Shown: one piece after another, positions 15,264 through 23,657 of the stretch
Numbering within the stretch: the stretch's first letter is position 1
How the letters are laid out: the number at the start of each line of letters is the position of its first letter
Virus record (IMG/VR): IMGVR_UViG_3300031578_000159
Span: 1-37,476 of that record
Origin: a virus
DNA length: 37,476 nt
Strand: one strand, 5' to 3'
Program-made: the position numbers and the translations under genes
The notes under the pieces: generated by a model
What the model was told of the DNA's origin: nothing
Seen by the model: the letters and a program-made list of their open reading frames with translations, nothing else
Databases searched by the model: none

Positions 15264-18200
15264 CTACACGATTTCGACGATGAACTGCTCTAGCGTAATG
15301 ACCCCGCCGGTCGAATCGTTGTAGCTGAACCCCCGAACGTCGAATGCTTCTGTGGTAATGAACGTATTGTTGGATTGACTGTCGCCGAACGCATCAGCCC
15401 CGTTTGTTGAAGACCCGTGACAATGACCAAGGATAGTTACGCCCGTACCGACGCCTCGGACCGTGAAATATGCTTCCATCGACCACGGGCCGGTCCCGCT
15501 CAAAGCACTAAAATTGGTCAGTGTTATGCTGTGGCCTGTTTGATCTTTGATCGAGACACCAACAGAGCAGTTTGTCCCGAGGGTAGTGACTTCCCCACCA
15601 GCTCGCACGCGGATCGTCGAGCCCGCACTCAGCCGGTTGGCTGGTATTTGATGATTAGATGCCGTAAAATACTGGCCCCCCGTTACACCCGTTCGCGTCT
15701 CTGTTGCAATGATTGCATGGGTCTGGACTGGCGTGACGATAGAGTTCGTGCCGTTGTTTAGCACGCCCAGGCCGCCGTAACTGTTCGGGCCGATCGTGAT
15801 CTCGTCGCAGTTGGAGTTGATGAGCAGCGCTGTGAGGAAGTAGGTGCCGCCTCGGAAGTTGCAGTTGGAAACGAGGCAACGGTCGATCCCTTCGAGCATG
15901 ATCCCGAGGCCCGCGTTGGTCGCGTTCCCAATGTCATTCCCGCCCGACCCAAAGAAGTTGTTCCCGTTCAGGGTTACCCAGCCAGAGTTGGCAGTATCCG
16001 GGCCATCAACCAAGATCCCAACAATGTACCCGCTCGAAATACCTGAAATGGTATTGGTCTGATTGCCGCCCAGGTCGTTTCCGATGGAATTGTTCGAGCA
16101 GACCGTGTCCCACGGTGAGCCCGACAGTAGGATCCCACTATTCCTGTCGGAACCACCTTGGAGCGCGTTTCCAGTGACGATATTGTAGCTGCCTTGCGCG
16201 TAAACGAGAGACCGATCTGTGGACGTATTGCCAGAGGTTGCTGATACCGAGAAGTTACCCGTGATAATGTTGTTCGAGATTTGGCTGTTTCCGTAGACCT
16301 GGATTCCGGAGCAAGCCGCCCCGGCATCAGCAACCTCATCGAGGTCAATGTAGTTCGAGTCGATGATGGTCCCAGTGGTGGCCCCAGCATGATTCGGAAC
16401 AACGCCGCGCACCGCTGTCTGGATGCGGTTGTTGCTGATGCTGCCAGTGAAATACTGAATACCAGTGTAGCATTGCAGCAAATTGTTGCCGTTGACGACG
16501 GCTTGATCGCCTGTGCTGTTGATCCCCACGGACAACACGTTCGTGTCGTAATGGCGCATCGTCCGGATATTGTTGTCCGAGATGGTGACGTACTGATCAC
16601 CGGAGGTGAGGCCCCCAACGCCACGGCCCGGATTGTCCCCGGCGTCCCCTCCGATGTGGTCGATGATGTTGTTCGTAACCTCTATGTAGTCGCCGTTGTA
16701 GTAGACGCCGTAGCAGATGTCGGTACTGAGCGTGTCCAAGAGGTTGCCGACGTCCGAGATCGAGTTGCCGGTAACGTTCGTGTAGGCTGTGCAGTAAATC
16801 CCTGTGGTCTTCTTGTACTGCTGCCGAATCACGTTCCCAGAGATGGTGCACTGACTTCCAGCAAGGATTGCAGCCGAGGCCCACGGATTGAGGTAGGAGG
16901 TCACCGACCCGGTTATGGAAAGCGTGTCGTCAATGTGGTTCCCACTGATCACGGAGTAGCTGCCGCTATAGATCACAGCACCCACGATTCCAAGCTCGGG
17001 GTGGTTGCGGGTGTCGATGTGGCAGTTGATGCAGTTGAGGTAGCCGCCTGTGCAGTTCACGGCCTCCGCTACGCTATAGAACGTGCAGTCGCCCACAGTG
17101 AAGTGAGATGATCCAAAAGCCCCTGTGCGCAGATTCTGGAAGTAGCAACCGGTGACCGTGCAGTATGCGTCACTGGTAACGAGGCCGTAAGTCGCGTCTT
17201 GAGCTGTCGCGTTGCCCAGGAACTTGCAACCTGTAACCGTACAACTCTGATCATTGAGACGAAGGAACGAGTATGATGCCGACCCGCCTGTGATGGCTGC
17301 ATCGCGGAAATCGAAGGTGCAGTTGGAGACGGCGCTCCACAAGCCTACCAATACTGTCCAGTCGTTGTCCCCGGCCGATGTTGGGAGCCTCTGGAAATAG
17401 CTGTTGGATACGACGGCCCTATCGCGGAATCGGAAGTAGTTGTTTCCTGCCTGCCCCGCAACGACATAGGTGTTACTCTCCCAGACGAGATCAGGGGCCG
17501 TTGACGCAAAGACGGTCGCGCTTTGTTGCTGACTCTTGAACCAGTTCCCCTTGATAGTGCAGCCACCAGGGGCACCAAAGTTGTTGAACAGCTCCCCGAT
17601 GGTTTCCCAGTGGTTGTTGGTCACATGGACGACGCCAGGTAGATTGGTCCCGTCAATAGAGAGGATGACGGTGCTGGCATATGTGGCGTTACCCCATAGG
17701 ATCTTGTTGTTGTTGACCGAGACAATAGCGCCCTCAGCCGTGTTGGCTGTGGTAGCCCCGGCCAAGAAGAAACAGGCGTAGCCGTCAGCCCCCGTGCTCT
17801 GGATGTTGTTGTTCTCAATAGTGAGCGACGTAGACGTTGTTGCCTGCTGGGGAACTTCGATGTTGCAGAACGATCCTTGTAGGCCAGCGAAAAGAGCATT
17901 GTCCTGGATCCACCCGTGGGCCGTCAGCGTGCTTGTAGAACTGTGCTCGATCTGGATCTGGGTACCGGTGGTCGATCCAGTGCCCGTGGCACTGTTCTGG
18001 AACGTGTTCCCGCAGATCTTGTAGTCAACGCAGTTGTCCAGATAGATCCTGTTGGCGTTCTGGCCATTCATGAAAAAGTGGCACTGACTGATTTCCACCC
18101 CCATGACAGGTCCGGCCCCGGACACCTGAATCGTGGGGCTGTAATTGCCGAGGCCGTTCAGGGTGAAGAAGCAGCGCAACACTTTGAACCCGTTGACCGC

Positions 18201-19874
18201 TCCGCTAGCCGCGAATTCAATCAGGCCGTCTGTCGCCCCAGACTGCTTGGCCTCGTTGAATGCCGCGTTGGAAAGCGTGATGTTCTCGCAGTCCGTAAAC
18301 TCGAACAAGGTTTGATTAGTGCCTCCGTTTTGGAGGTAGGGCAATCCGGTGCCTGAATCGTAGCCGAGCGGCCCCACACTTGTGATCCGCAGACCTTTTT
18401 TTCCCGAGACCGTGACCTTGCTGGTGAACGTGTAGGTTCCAGCCAGGACTACGATAACGTCCCCGTCGTTGGCATCATTGAGGGCTTCCTGAAAGGGAGC
18501 ATGGCTTGCACCGACGTAGTGTGCCCCTGAACCAACAGGCCCAATCGTCCGAACAGTGCTGCCAAAAGCCGTGTAGTTCGCGTCGATCCAATCGAATCCA
18601 CCCTTGATTGTCTTGTCAGCCAGGGCCTCCATGCCGTTGGTGAACCCCGTCGTCGGGAGCGGCATATCACTCGCCGCCGGCATGGGAAATGGCGTCAGCG
18701 GAGCAGCAACTTCTAGTTCGCCCAGAGATGAACGATAGCCGTACTGGACCCCAACGGTGCCGTTAAATGACACGTCGGCCGTTTCCGAGAAGTCCATCCG
18801 GATCCATGGATTGACGACAAAACCGAGCGCGTCAGCATCGGTCGAGGGGTTGATCTGAAACGTGTTGGTCGAATCGAAGATCGCTTGGATCTTGATCCTA
18901 CCGGCGTCAGTTGGTGATGATAGCGGCCTGCTCGTGACTCCGTCCGTGAGGGTGAGGTAGTACACGGCCGTGCCGATCACACCGGAACCCACGTAGACTG
19001 TGTCCAGGAGTTGGAAGGCGGTTACTGCACCGCCTGTCACACCCGACCAGCGCGCTCTGGCCGCCACTGGATACTTGGCGTCTACAATCGGGTTGAGCGC
19101 ATTGAACTCGAAACCCGCTGTGCCGTGTTTGACCTGACTAGCAGACCCCGCTTTGAATGCGTTGTTCTCTTTGACCGTGATGTGCTGGGCCTCGAACAAG
19201 TCTGGAGGCACCGTACCATCGTCGTCATTGTTTCGATGCGAGTTGAGCGCGGCCTCACCGGCCGAGCTGATGATGGGTCGCCACTGCGCGGTTCCAGTGG
19301 TGTCCCAACCATAGAACACCCGTTCGTCCAGGACGAGGTAGTGATCGCCATCGCGGTTGAACTGGCTCAGGCCAGTCGGGGGGTTCGAGTAGTCCGGGAG
19401 CGCTGTGGCGGTCGTTACCGTGCCGCGAAAGGCGGAGCGATCAACCGGGTCGGTGAAGTCGGCTTCCAGGTACGAGATGTCGTCGAGCGTCACCTCGACG
19501 GCGCCTACGCCGATGTCTAGCTTGGCGAGCTTCGCCCGAGCGGTCTTTCCAGCCGCCGTCAGGGCATTGTACTGGGCTTCGGTCAGGACCTCCAGCTCGG
19601 CAATCGCTACGTTGTTGGCTTGGTACTCCGCGTGGAGCAGGACCCACTGGGTCCCAATCCCAACGGACAGGCGTTCCGATGTCCCCTCCAAGATCGTCAC
19701 CAGACCGTCAGCTCCAATCGAAGCGAACGGCTGAACATCGATCTCCAACAGGCTCGCGACAGGGGAAACCTGGCCGCCGGAAAACACGCCCTTGGTAACC
19801 AGGTCACGAAGCCGGTGATTGATGTCGGACGTGATGTCCGGGTTACGAAAACGTGCGAGGGTCCTGAGTGCCAT
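15264..19874 (-). CDS. tail spike: right-handed parallel beta-helix protein, 1536 aa
   Basis: Host-recognition spike. Residues about 1-210 form a virion-attachment region (helix plus beta strands, ending in LVLDERVFYGWDTTG). Residues about 380-440 are a linker, followed by YVGASHAPFQEALNDANDGDVIVVLAGTY-type sequence, the classic entry into a pectate-lyase-like helix. Residues about 480-1410 are dozens of rungs with N-x-[IF]-turn patterns (ENITLSNAAF, IENNNIQ, VTGCYFQNL, ISDNNIRTM, VSGNHID), a long parallel beta-helix. The last 100 residues (FTASNHQIPANRLSAGS onward) look like a jelly-roll trimerisation or receptor domain. Such spikes often have glycan-depolymerase activity; no catalytic residues can be assigned here. 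It is flanked by the paralogous small proteins at 14805 and 19883. Confidence 0.9.
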   Translation of the reverse strand: MALRTLARFRNPDITSDINHRLRDLVTKGVFSGGQVSPVASLLEIDVQPFASIGADGLVTILEGTSERLSVGIGTQWVLLHAEYQANNVAIAELEVLTEAQYNALTAAGKTARAKLAKLDIGVGAVEVTLDDISYLEADFTDPVDRSAFRGTVTTATALPDYSNPPTGLSQFNRDGDHYLVLDERVFYGWDTTGTAQWRPIISSAGEAALNSHRNNDDDGTVPPDLFEAQHITVKENNAFKAGSASQVKHGTAGFEFNALNPIVDAKYPVAARARWSGVTGGAVTAFQLLDTVYVGSGVIGTAVYYLTLTDGVTSRPLSSPTDAGRIKIQAIFDSTNTFQINPSTDADALGFVVNPWIRMDFSETADVSFNGTVGVQYGYRSSLGELEVAAPLTPFPMPAASDMPLPTTGFTNGMEALADKTIKGGFDWIDANYTAFGSTVRTIGPVGSGAHYVGASHAPFQEALNDANDGDVIVVLAGTYTFTSKVTVSGKKGLRITSVGPLGYDSGTGLPYLQNGGTNQTLFEFTDCENITLSNAAFNEAKQSGATDGLIEFAASGAVNGFKVLRCFFTLNGLGNYSPTIQVSGAGPVMGVEISQCHFFMNGQNANRIYLDNCVDYKICGNTFQNSATGTGSTTGTQIQIEHSSTSTLTAHGWIQDNALFAGLQGSFCNIEVPQQATTSTSLTIENNNIQSTGADGYACFFLAGATTANTAEGAIVSVNNNKILWGNATYASTVILSIDGTNLPGVVHVTNNHWETIGELFNNFGAPGGCTIKGNWFKSQQQSATVFASTAPDLVWESNTYVVAGQAGNNYFRFRDRAVVSNSYFQRLPTSAGDNDWTVLVGLWSAVSNCTFDFRDAAITGGSASYSFLRLNDQSCTVTGCKFLGNATAQDATYGLVTSDAYCTVTGCYFQNLRTGAFGSSHFTVGDCTFYSVAEAVNCTGGYLNCINCHIDTRNHPELGIVGAVIYSGSYSVISGNHIDDTLSITGSVTSYLNPWASAAILAGSQCTISGNVIRQQYKKTTGIYCTAYTNVTGNSISDVGNLLDTLSTDICYGVYYNGDYIEVTNNIIDHIGGDAGDNPGRGVGGLTSGDQYVTISDNNIRTMRHYDTNVLSVGINSTGDQAVVNGNNLLQCYTGIQYFTGSISNNRIQTAVRGVVPNHAGATTGTIIDSNYIDLDEVADAGAACSGIQVYGNSQISNNIITGNFSVSATSGNTSTDRSLVYAQGSYNIVTGNALQGGSDRNSGILLSGSPWDTVCSNNSIGNDLGGNQTNTISGISSGYIVGILVDGPDTANSGWVTLNGNNFFGSGGNDIGNATNAGLGIMLEGIDRCLVSNCNFRGGTYFLTALLINSNCDEITIGPNSYGGLGVLNNGTNSIVTPVQTHAIIATETRTGVTGGQYFTASNHQIPANRLSAGSTIRVRAGGEVTTLGTNCSVGVSIKDQTGHSITLTNFSALSGTGPWSMEAYFTVRGVGTGVTILGHCHGSSTNGADAFGDSQSNNTFITTEAFDVRGFSYNDSTGGVITLEQFIVEIV

Positions 19875-19882
19875 GGCCTACC

Positions 19883-20314
19883 CTAGAACTGGACGACCAC
19901 GCGGAACTCGGCGGACTCTGTATCGGTCTTGACCCGAAGCGGGAAATTCCCGATCGCGAACAAGAACGTGGTTCCGAGGTCCGGGTCTCCAGAGATTGGA
20001 CTGTAGATGATGGTTCCGATCAGGCAAATGTTGGAGATCGAGGCCACAGCCTCAGCGGGTTCCAGCCTGCACGTGAATTCGGGGCAGAACTGACTGACGA
20101 GCGTTGCGGCGTCGACTGGTTCCGGGCCGAACACCACTGAGGGGCACGTCGTGGTCGTGGGGTCGGGGGTCAGGGCCGTTGCCGGGTCAAGGGGGTCGTG
20201 GCCCGCTGACCCGACCGAAAACTGGTCAACTTGGAACGCCTTGCCTGTGAGGATCAACTGGGCAAGACGTTGACGCCCGATGTCGGTGACGGTCGCGATA
20301 ACACTGAAAGCCAT
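19883..20314 (-). CDS. tail-fibre/collar-like small protein, paralogue of the gene at 14805, 143 aa
   Basis: Begins with a strand (FSVIATVTDIG) and RQRLAQLILTGKAFQVDQFSVG, then a Pro/Thr-rich loop (ALTPDPTTTTCPS) and the shared F.CRLEP block, IGTIIYSP strand, LGTTFLFAIGNFP and a final FRVVVQF strand. The match to the protein at 14805-15254 is spread over the full length, so these are duplicates that diverged. This copy lies eight bases before the tail spike gene and four bases after the protease gene. It likely links the spike to the tail or baseplate. Confidence 0.75.
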   Translation of the reverse strand: MAFSVIATVTDIGRQRLAQLILTGKAFQVDQFSVGSAGHDPLDPATALTPDPTTTTCPSVVFGPEPVDAATLVSQFCPEFTCRLEPAEAVASISNICLIGTIIYSPISGDPDLGTTFLFAIGNFPLRVKTDTESAEFRVVVQF

Positions 20315-20317
20315 TGG

Positions 20318-21100
20318 CTACCCCAGGATCGACTCGGTGTCGGCTGTGATGTCGGCCGGATCGTCGACCGAGCTGTTCTCGATGAAGTTGACGCCAACGC
20401 AGAGCTGGTACCGAAGGTGGCCATCTGCGGAAACGGATCCCTTGCCTCCGCCGTGGCGCTCGTCCATGCACCGGCACTTCCGGACGTTGGTGTCGATAGC
20501 CCCACAGGTCGAGCACACGAAGTTCTCAACCAGGGCGCCCATCGAGTACCCGGTGCGCTTTTTGGTCAAGATCTGATCGACCAACCAGTTGTCCTTGGTC
20601 CGGTCCCAACCAGCCAAGATCCTGGCCTTCCAGGTGTTGTACGCGGGGACGCGCTGGAGCGTCGCATCGAAGATGACACCTTTGGCTTTGAGCGGGTCCT
20701 TGTTGTCGTGGTCTTGGTGGCAGGGCTTGTGGTCGAACGTCTGGTAGACCAGCTTCCCGTAGAGGGGATCGAAGTAGCTCATCTCCTCGTAGGGAAACGC
20801 CTGCATGTTCCGGTTGGGGAAGTCGACGGTCACGATCGGGATGTCGACTAGGACGTAGTCTCTGGGGTCCGCCGAGATCCTGTAGCTCTCCGACGCAGCT
20901 TCCAACCAGCTCGTGTCGATGTCGCTGGCATGGAGCGACGACCCTGCGAAGACGTCAGCCCCCGCCAAGGACAACCGTTGACGCCGCGAGTCGTAGTCGT
21001 ACCGAAACGCCTCGACGATCCGTTCAGACGCAACCGTTCGGCCGAGGACCGTCGAAGGGCCTTGGGGGTTTCTCATCGTGCGTGCCGCAACCAAATCCAT
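20318..21100 (-). CDS. head maturation (prohead) protease-like protein with cysteine cluster, 260 aa
   Basis: Predicted to cleave capsid or scaffold proteins during head assembly. Family-like features: His-rich stretch FDHKPCHQDHDNKDP (122-136) followed by KAKGVIFDA (138-146), a segment WKARILAGWDRTKDNWLVDQI (157-177), then the serine motif TGYSMGA (183-189, candidate nucleophile S186), and near the end FIENSSVDDPAD (239-250), which matches the EvSlVdxPA block of phage head proteases. H124, H128 or H131 is the likely catalytic His. An additional CSTCG...CRC cluster (C196, C199, C209, C211) after the serine suggests a bound zinc. It lies directly after the portal gene, the usual place for a protease. 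AAAGGGG precedes the ATG. Confidence 0.75.
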   Translation of the reverse strand: MDLVAARTMRNPQGPSTVLGRTVASERIVEAFRYDYDSRRQRLSLAGADVFAGSSLHASDIDTSWLEAASESYRISADPRDYVLVDIPIVTVDFPNRNMQAFPYEEMSYFDPLYGKLVYQTFDHKPCHQDHDNKDPLKAKGVIFDATLQRVPAYNTWKARILAGWDRTKDNWLVDQILTKKRTGYSMGALVENFVCSTCGAIDTNVRKCRCMDERHGGGKGSVSADGHLRYQLCVGVNFIENSSVDDPADITADTESILG

Positions 21101-21128
21101 CGTTTACCCCTTTGCGTCTACATAACGC

Positions 21129-23267
21129 CTAGCTCAACTGACCCGTGAACAACGTGGGGCTCGTGGGGGCCAGGGCCTTGCTCTTAAAACTGGCGTCCAT
21201 GGTTTTGGCCAGGACGGAGTCCTTGTCTTTGATCTGGTCCACGGTGGCCTGGGCCAGCTCGGTCACGTTGACTTTCTTCGTGTCCCGGTGGGCAACGGCC
21301 TGGGCCAGGTATTGCAGCTCCCTCATTCGGATCTTGGGCTTGAGGGTCTCGTTGTTCGCGAACCACTCCGCGATGTCCTTGCAGGTCTCGGGGGAAATCG
21401 GGAGACTCCGGGCGACACCGAGCCGCATCATCACGTAGGCCATCAGCTCCACCTTGCGGTGGTTCTTGAGCCTGCTCTTGAGGGTCTTCATGACCCAACC
21501 GGAGTCAGCCAGAGCTTGCCTCTTACCAGGCTGGTAAACGGTGTTTACGATCTCCTGGAGGCACGCCTGGGCTTCCTTCTTCCGGAGCTGCATGAACTGC
21601 TGGCCCCGGTCCCAGAAGATGTGGCTCGGCTGAGCCTCGGCTTCACCGAAGGCTTCATCATCTTCGTTGACCCCGGCTTTGTCCTGCCAGTTCTTGACCT
21701 TCTTGCGGATCTGGAGGTCCTCTTCGAGCATCTCCATCGCTTCGTGGAGGTCGTAGCCGCCGCGTGCCGCCCACACCTTGAGTGGGATCGGGACGCCCTC
21801 TTCTTTGAGGGTCGAGAGGAGTTCGAGGTACTCGCGGTCGCCCTCGGGGAGCAGCGACTTTTTCCACTGGATGTTGGGGACGAGCAGGTCCTCCTCGGGG
21901 AGGTCCATGGCGTCGGTCTGGCTCAGGTTCTCCAGGTTGATATCCTGGTAGTCCTCGACGAAGGGCTGGTTGCGTTGTACCGGCGACGGGGTAGTTCGGA
22001 CCCGGTGGTCCAGCTCAGCCTTCTTGCGCTTGACGAACCCGTGAGCGCGAGCCAAGATCTTGAACTGTTTGATGTAGACCTGCTGGGTCAGGAAAAACCG
22101 GAGGGTCCGGATCTGCTCGGTGAAGACCGACTTGGCCTGCTCCATGTTGTTGTAGGTGGCGTCGCCACTCAGCAGTGCTTCAGAGATCCCGAGGCCGCGC
22201 ATCTTGCCCTCGGAGAAGATTTGCCACTCGTCGGACCATTTCCAGAGCTGGCCACCCTGCCGGACCTCTTGCGCCTCGACGCCGGTCCGGGTCGCGACCA
22301 CAGCCCCGACCGGGTCCTCGTCGGCCTGAACGAACAGGCCGGCCAGGTCCTCCATCTCCTCCATGGTCGGTTCCCACCGCTCGTCGAGCCCGCAGGTCAG
22401 GTGGAGGATGTTGCCGGCTCGGCGGCGAGCCGCCGTGACCGAGCTGTTCATGAGGCTCTTTTCGAGCGCCCAGAAAGGAATTATCCGGGTATAGATCGAT
22501 GTCCCGACGAAGTCATACGGCGATGACTTGCGCCGGATGTACATCGTGTTCAGGGGGTCGAGAGGGATCGGCTGGCCCGACTGCATCTTCTGGAGCAGGT
22601 AATCGGGGAGGCGATCCCTGGCGGCTTGATCCCGGTAGTCATCGGATGTCACAAACTGCCGGTACCCGGGTGACATCACCAGGTCGATCTTGGGGTCGCA
22701 GTTCCGGACCGGGATCGGGGTGATGGTCAAGAAGTCGGAGTCGTGCGGGACGAAATCAGTCCAGTACCCCTTGGTCTCGTTGTAGATCAACGAAGCGCAG
22801 AATCGACCCAGGGCCAGGTACTCGATCGTGATCGCGGGTAGCTCTTGGGCCTTGTCGCCAAACACCTGGGCGGCGTCCTCGTAGAACTGACGGATCTTGG
22901 GGTCATCCACCCCGACGACGTCGAACTCGCTCCAGGGCAGGTTCGACATGATGTCGACCGCCGGCCCGGCAATCGCGTCACGGGTGTAGATGATCCGAAG
23001 CATCTTGTTGATCCCAGGCAGGTCCCTTGGGATCCAATCCTCGATAACGCTCCCTTCCTCCAAACGATCGTAGGCCGGGTTGAAACGAGTGATATCGTAT
23101 CCGCCAGATGGGCTGGGCATCCGGTTGGACATGCTTGACGACCCGCCAGGCATCGGGGCCGGACAGCTCGCAGATGTCCTATTTCTGGACGTCGCCGTGG
23201 CGGGTCGCCCGCTCCCCAGGGAGTAGACGTTTCCCTGCACCTGTTGTCCAAACCGGAAGTTGCCCAC
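21129..23267 (-). CDS. portal protein, 712 aa
   Basis: The portal is a dodecameric ring at the capsid vertex that serves as the DNA channel and terminase docking site. Supporting features: typical length; an acidic-aromatic entry (NKMLRIIYTRDAIAGPAVDIMSNLPW) with the portal pattern of a helix before the crown; a middle LNTMYIRRKSSPYDFVGTSIYTRIIPFWALEKSL, which is the conserved P.d...G.S......p......... motif; and SEALLSGDATYNNMEQAKSVF as the long stem helix. The C-terminal third is helical and charged. The start is GTG at 23267 with GAGGAG seven bases upstream. Its position between terminase and protease agrees. The N-terminal 55 residues are disordered (Ser, Pro, Gly). Confidence 0.9.
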   Translation of the reverse strand: MGNFRFGQQVQGNVYSLGSGRPATATSRNRTSASCPAPMPGGSSSMSNRMPSPSGGYDITRFNPAYDRLEEGSVIEDWIPRDLPGINKMLRIIYTRDAIAGPAVDIMSNLPWSEFDVVGVDDPKIRQFYEDAAQVFGDKAQELPAITIEYLALGRFCASLIYNETKGYWTDFVPHDSDFLTITPIPVRNCDPKIDLVMSPGYRQFVTSDDYRDQAARDRLPDYLLQKMQSGQPIPLDPLNTMYIRRKSSPYDFVGTSIYTRIIPFWALEKSLMNSSVTAARRRAGNILHLTCGLDERWEPTMEEMEDLAGLFVQADEDPVGAVVATRTGVEAQEVRQGGQLWKWSDEWQIFSEGKMRGLGISEALLSGDATYNNMEQAKSVFTEQIRTLRFFLTQQVYIKQFKILARAHGFVKRKKAELDHRVRTTPSPVQRNQPFVEDYQDINLENLSQTDAMDLPEEDLLVPNIQWKKSLLPEGDREYLELLSTLKEEGVPIPLKVWAARGGYDLHEAMEMLEEDLQIRKKVKNWQDKAGVNEDDEAFGEAEAQPSHIFWDRGQQFMQLRKKEAQACLQEIVNTVYQPGKRQALADSGWVMKTLKSRLKNHRKVELMAYVMMRLGVARSLPISPETCKDIAEWFANNETLKPKIRMRELQYLAQAVAHRDTKKVNVTELAQATVDQIKDKDSVLAKTMDASFKSKALAPTSPTLFTGQLS

Positions 23268-23270
23268 GGG

Positions 23271-23648
23271 TTACTCCTCGACGCGGAGGGGAAGCGTGAT
23301 GTGGCACGCTCCGCAGTATTTGGCCTCGCGCTCGCTGACGAGTTTGACGGGCTTGAGACCATCCCCACATCGGGGACACTTGTTTGCCGGCACGGCAGCC
23401 GTGGTCTCTTTCTTGAGATCCCGGTAGCTGCGCAATACTCGACCCTGAAGTGTCGCGTTTACCTTGTTCGACTTGACGTCATCGGCGATGGCCAAGACCT
23501 CGTCCAGGACAGATCCGATCACAGTCGATTCCAAGCTGGCTGTGTGGCCGGCCATCTTGAGGCGTTGGCGCACGGCCACCATTTGGTCGGGACTGAGTCC
23601 CAGTTGATACGTCTTGTTGGCCTGCTGCACCAGCTCTGCGAGCTTCAT
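23271..23648 (-). CDS. zinc-ribbon protein, 125 aa
   Basis: Function unknown. Residues 1-80 are helical (ELVQQANKTYQLGLSPDQMVAVRQRLKMAG) with a predicted small helical domain. Residues about 91-117 hold a zinc ribbon, CPRCGDGLKPV...YCGACHITLPL. The stop TAA is three bases before the portal start, and the ATG has AGGAGTG in the proper place. It lies between the large terminase and the portal, so it may be a DNA-packaging cofactor or a chaperone. Nothing more specific is supported. Confidence 0.7.
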   Translation of the reverse strand: MKLAELVQQANKTYQLGLSPDQMVAVRQRLKMAGHTASLESTVIGSVLDEVLAIADDVKSNKVNATLQGRVLRSYRDLKKETTAAVPANKCPRCGDGLKPVKLVSEREAKYCGACHITLPLRVEE

Positions 23649-23657
23649 GATCCACTC

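Noticed and set aside
18393-18402. T-run as a terminator
   Set aside because: It lies inside the tail spike coding sequence on the wrong strand and has no preceding hairpin.
15264-19874. CRISPR-like or tandem DNA repeats in the tail spike gene
   Set aside because: The regularity is at protein level (beta-helix rungs). DNA units are not identical and there are no uniform spacers.
21288-22526. 412-aa plus-strand frame
   Set aside because: Shadow of the portal gene (Leu/Glu/Val-rich, no ribosome site).
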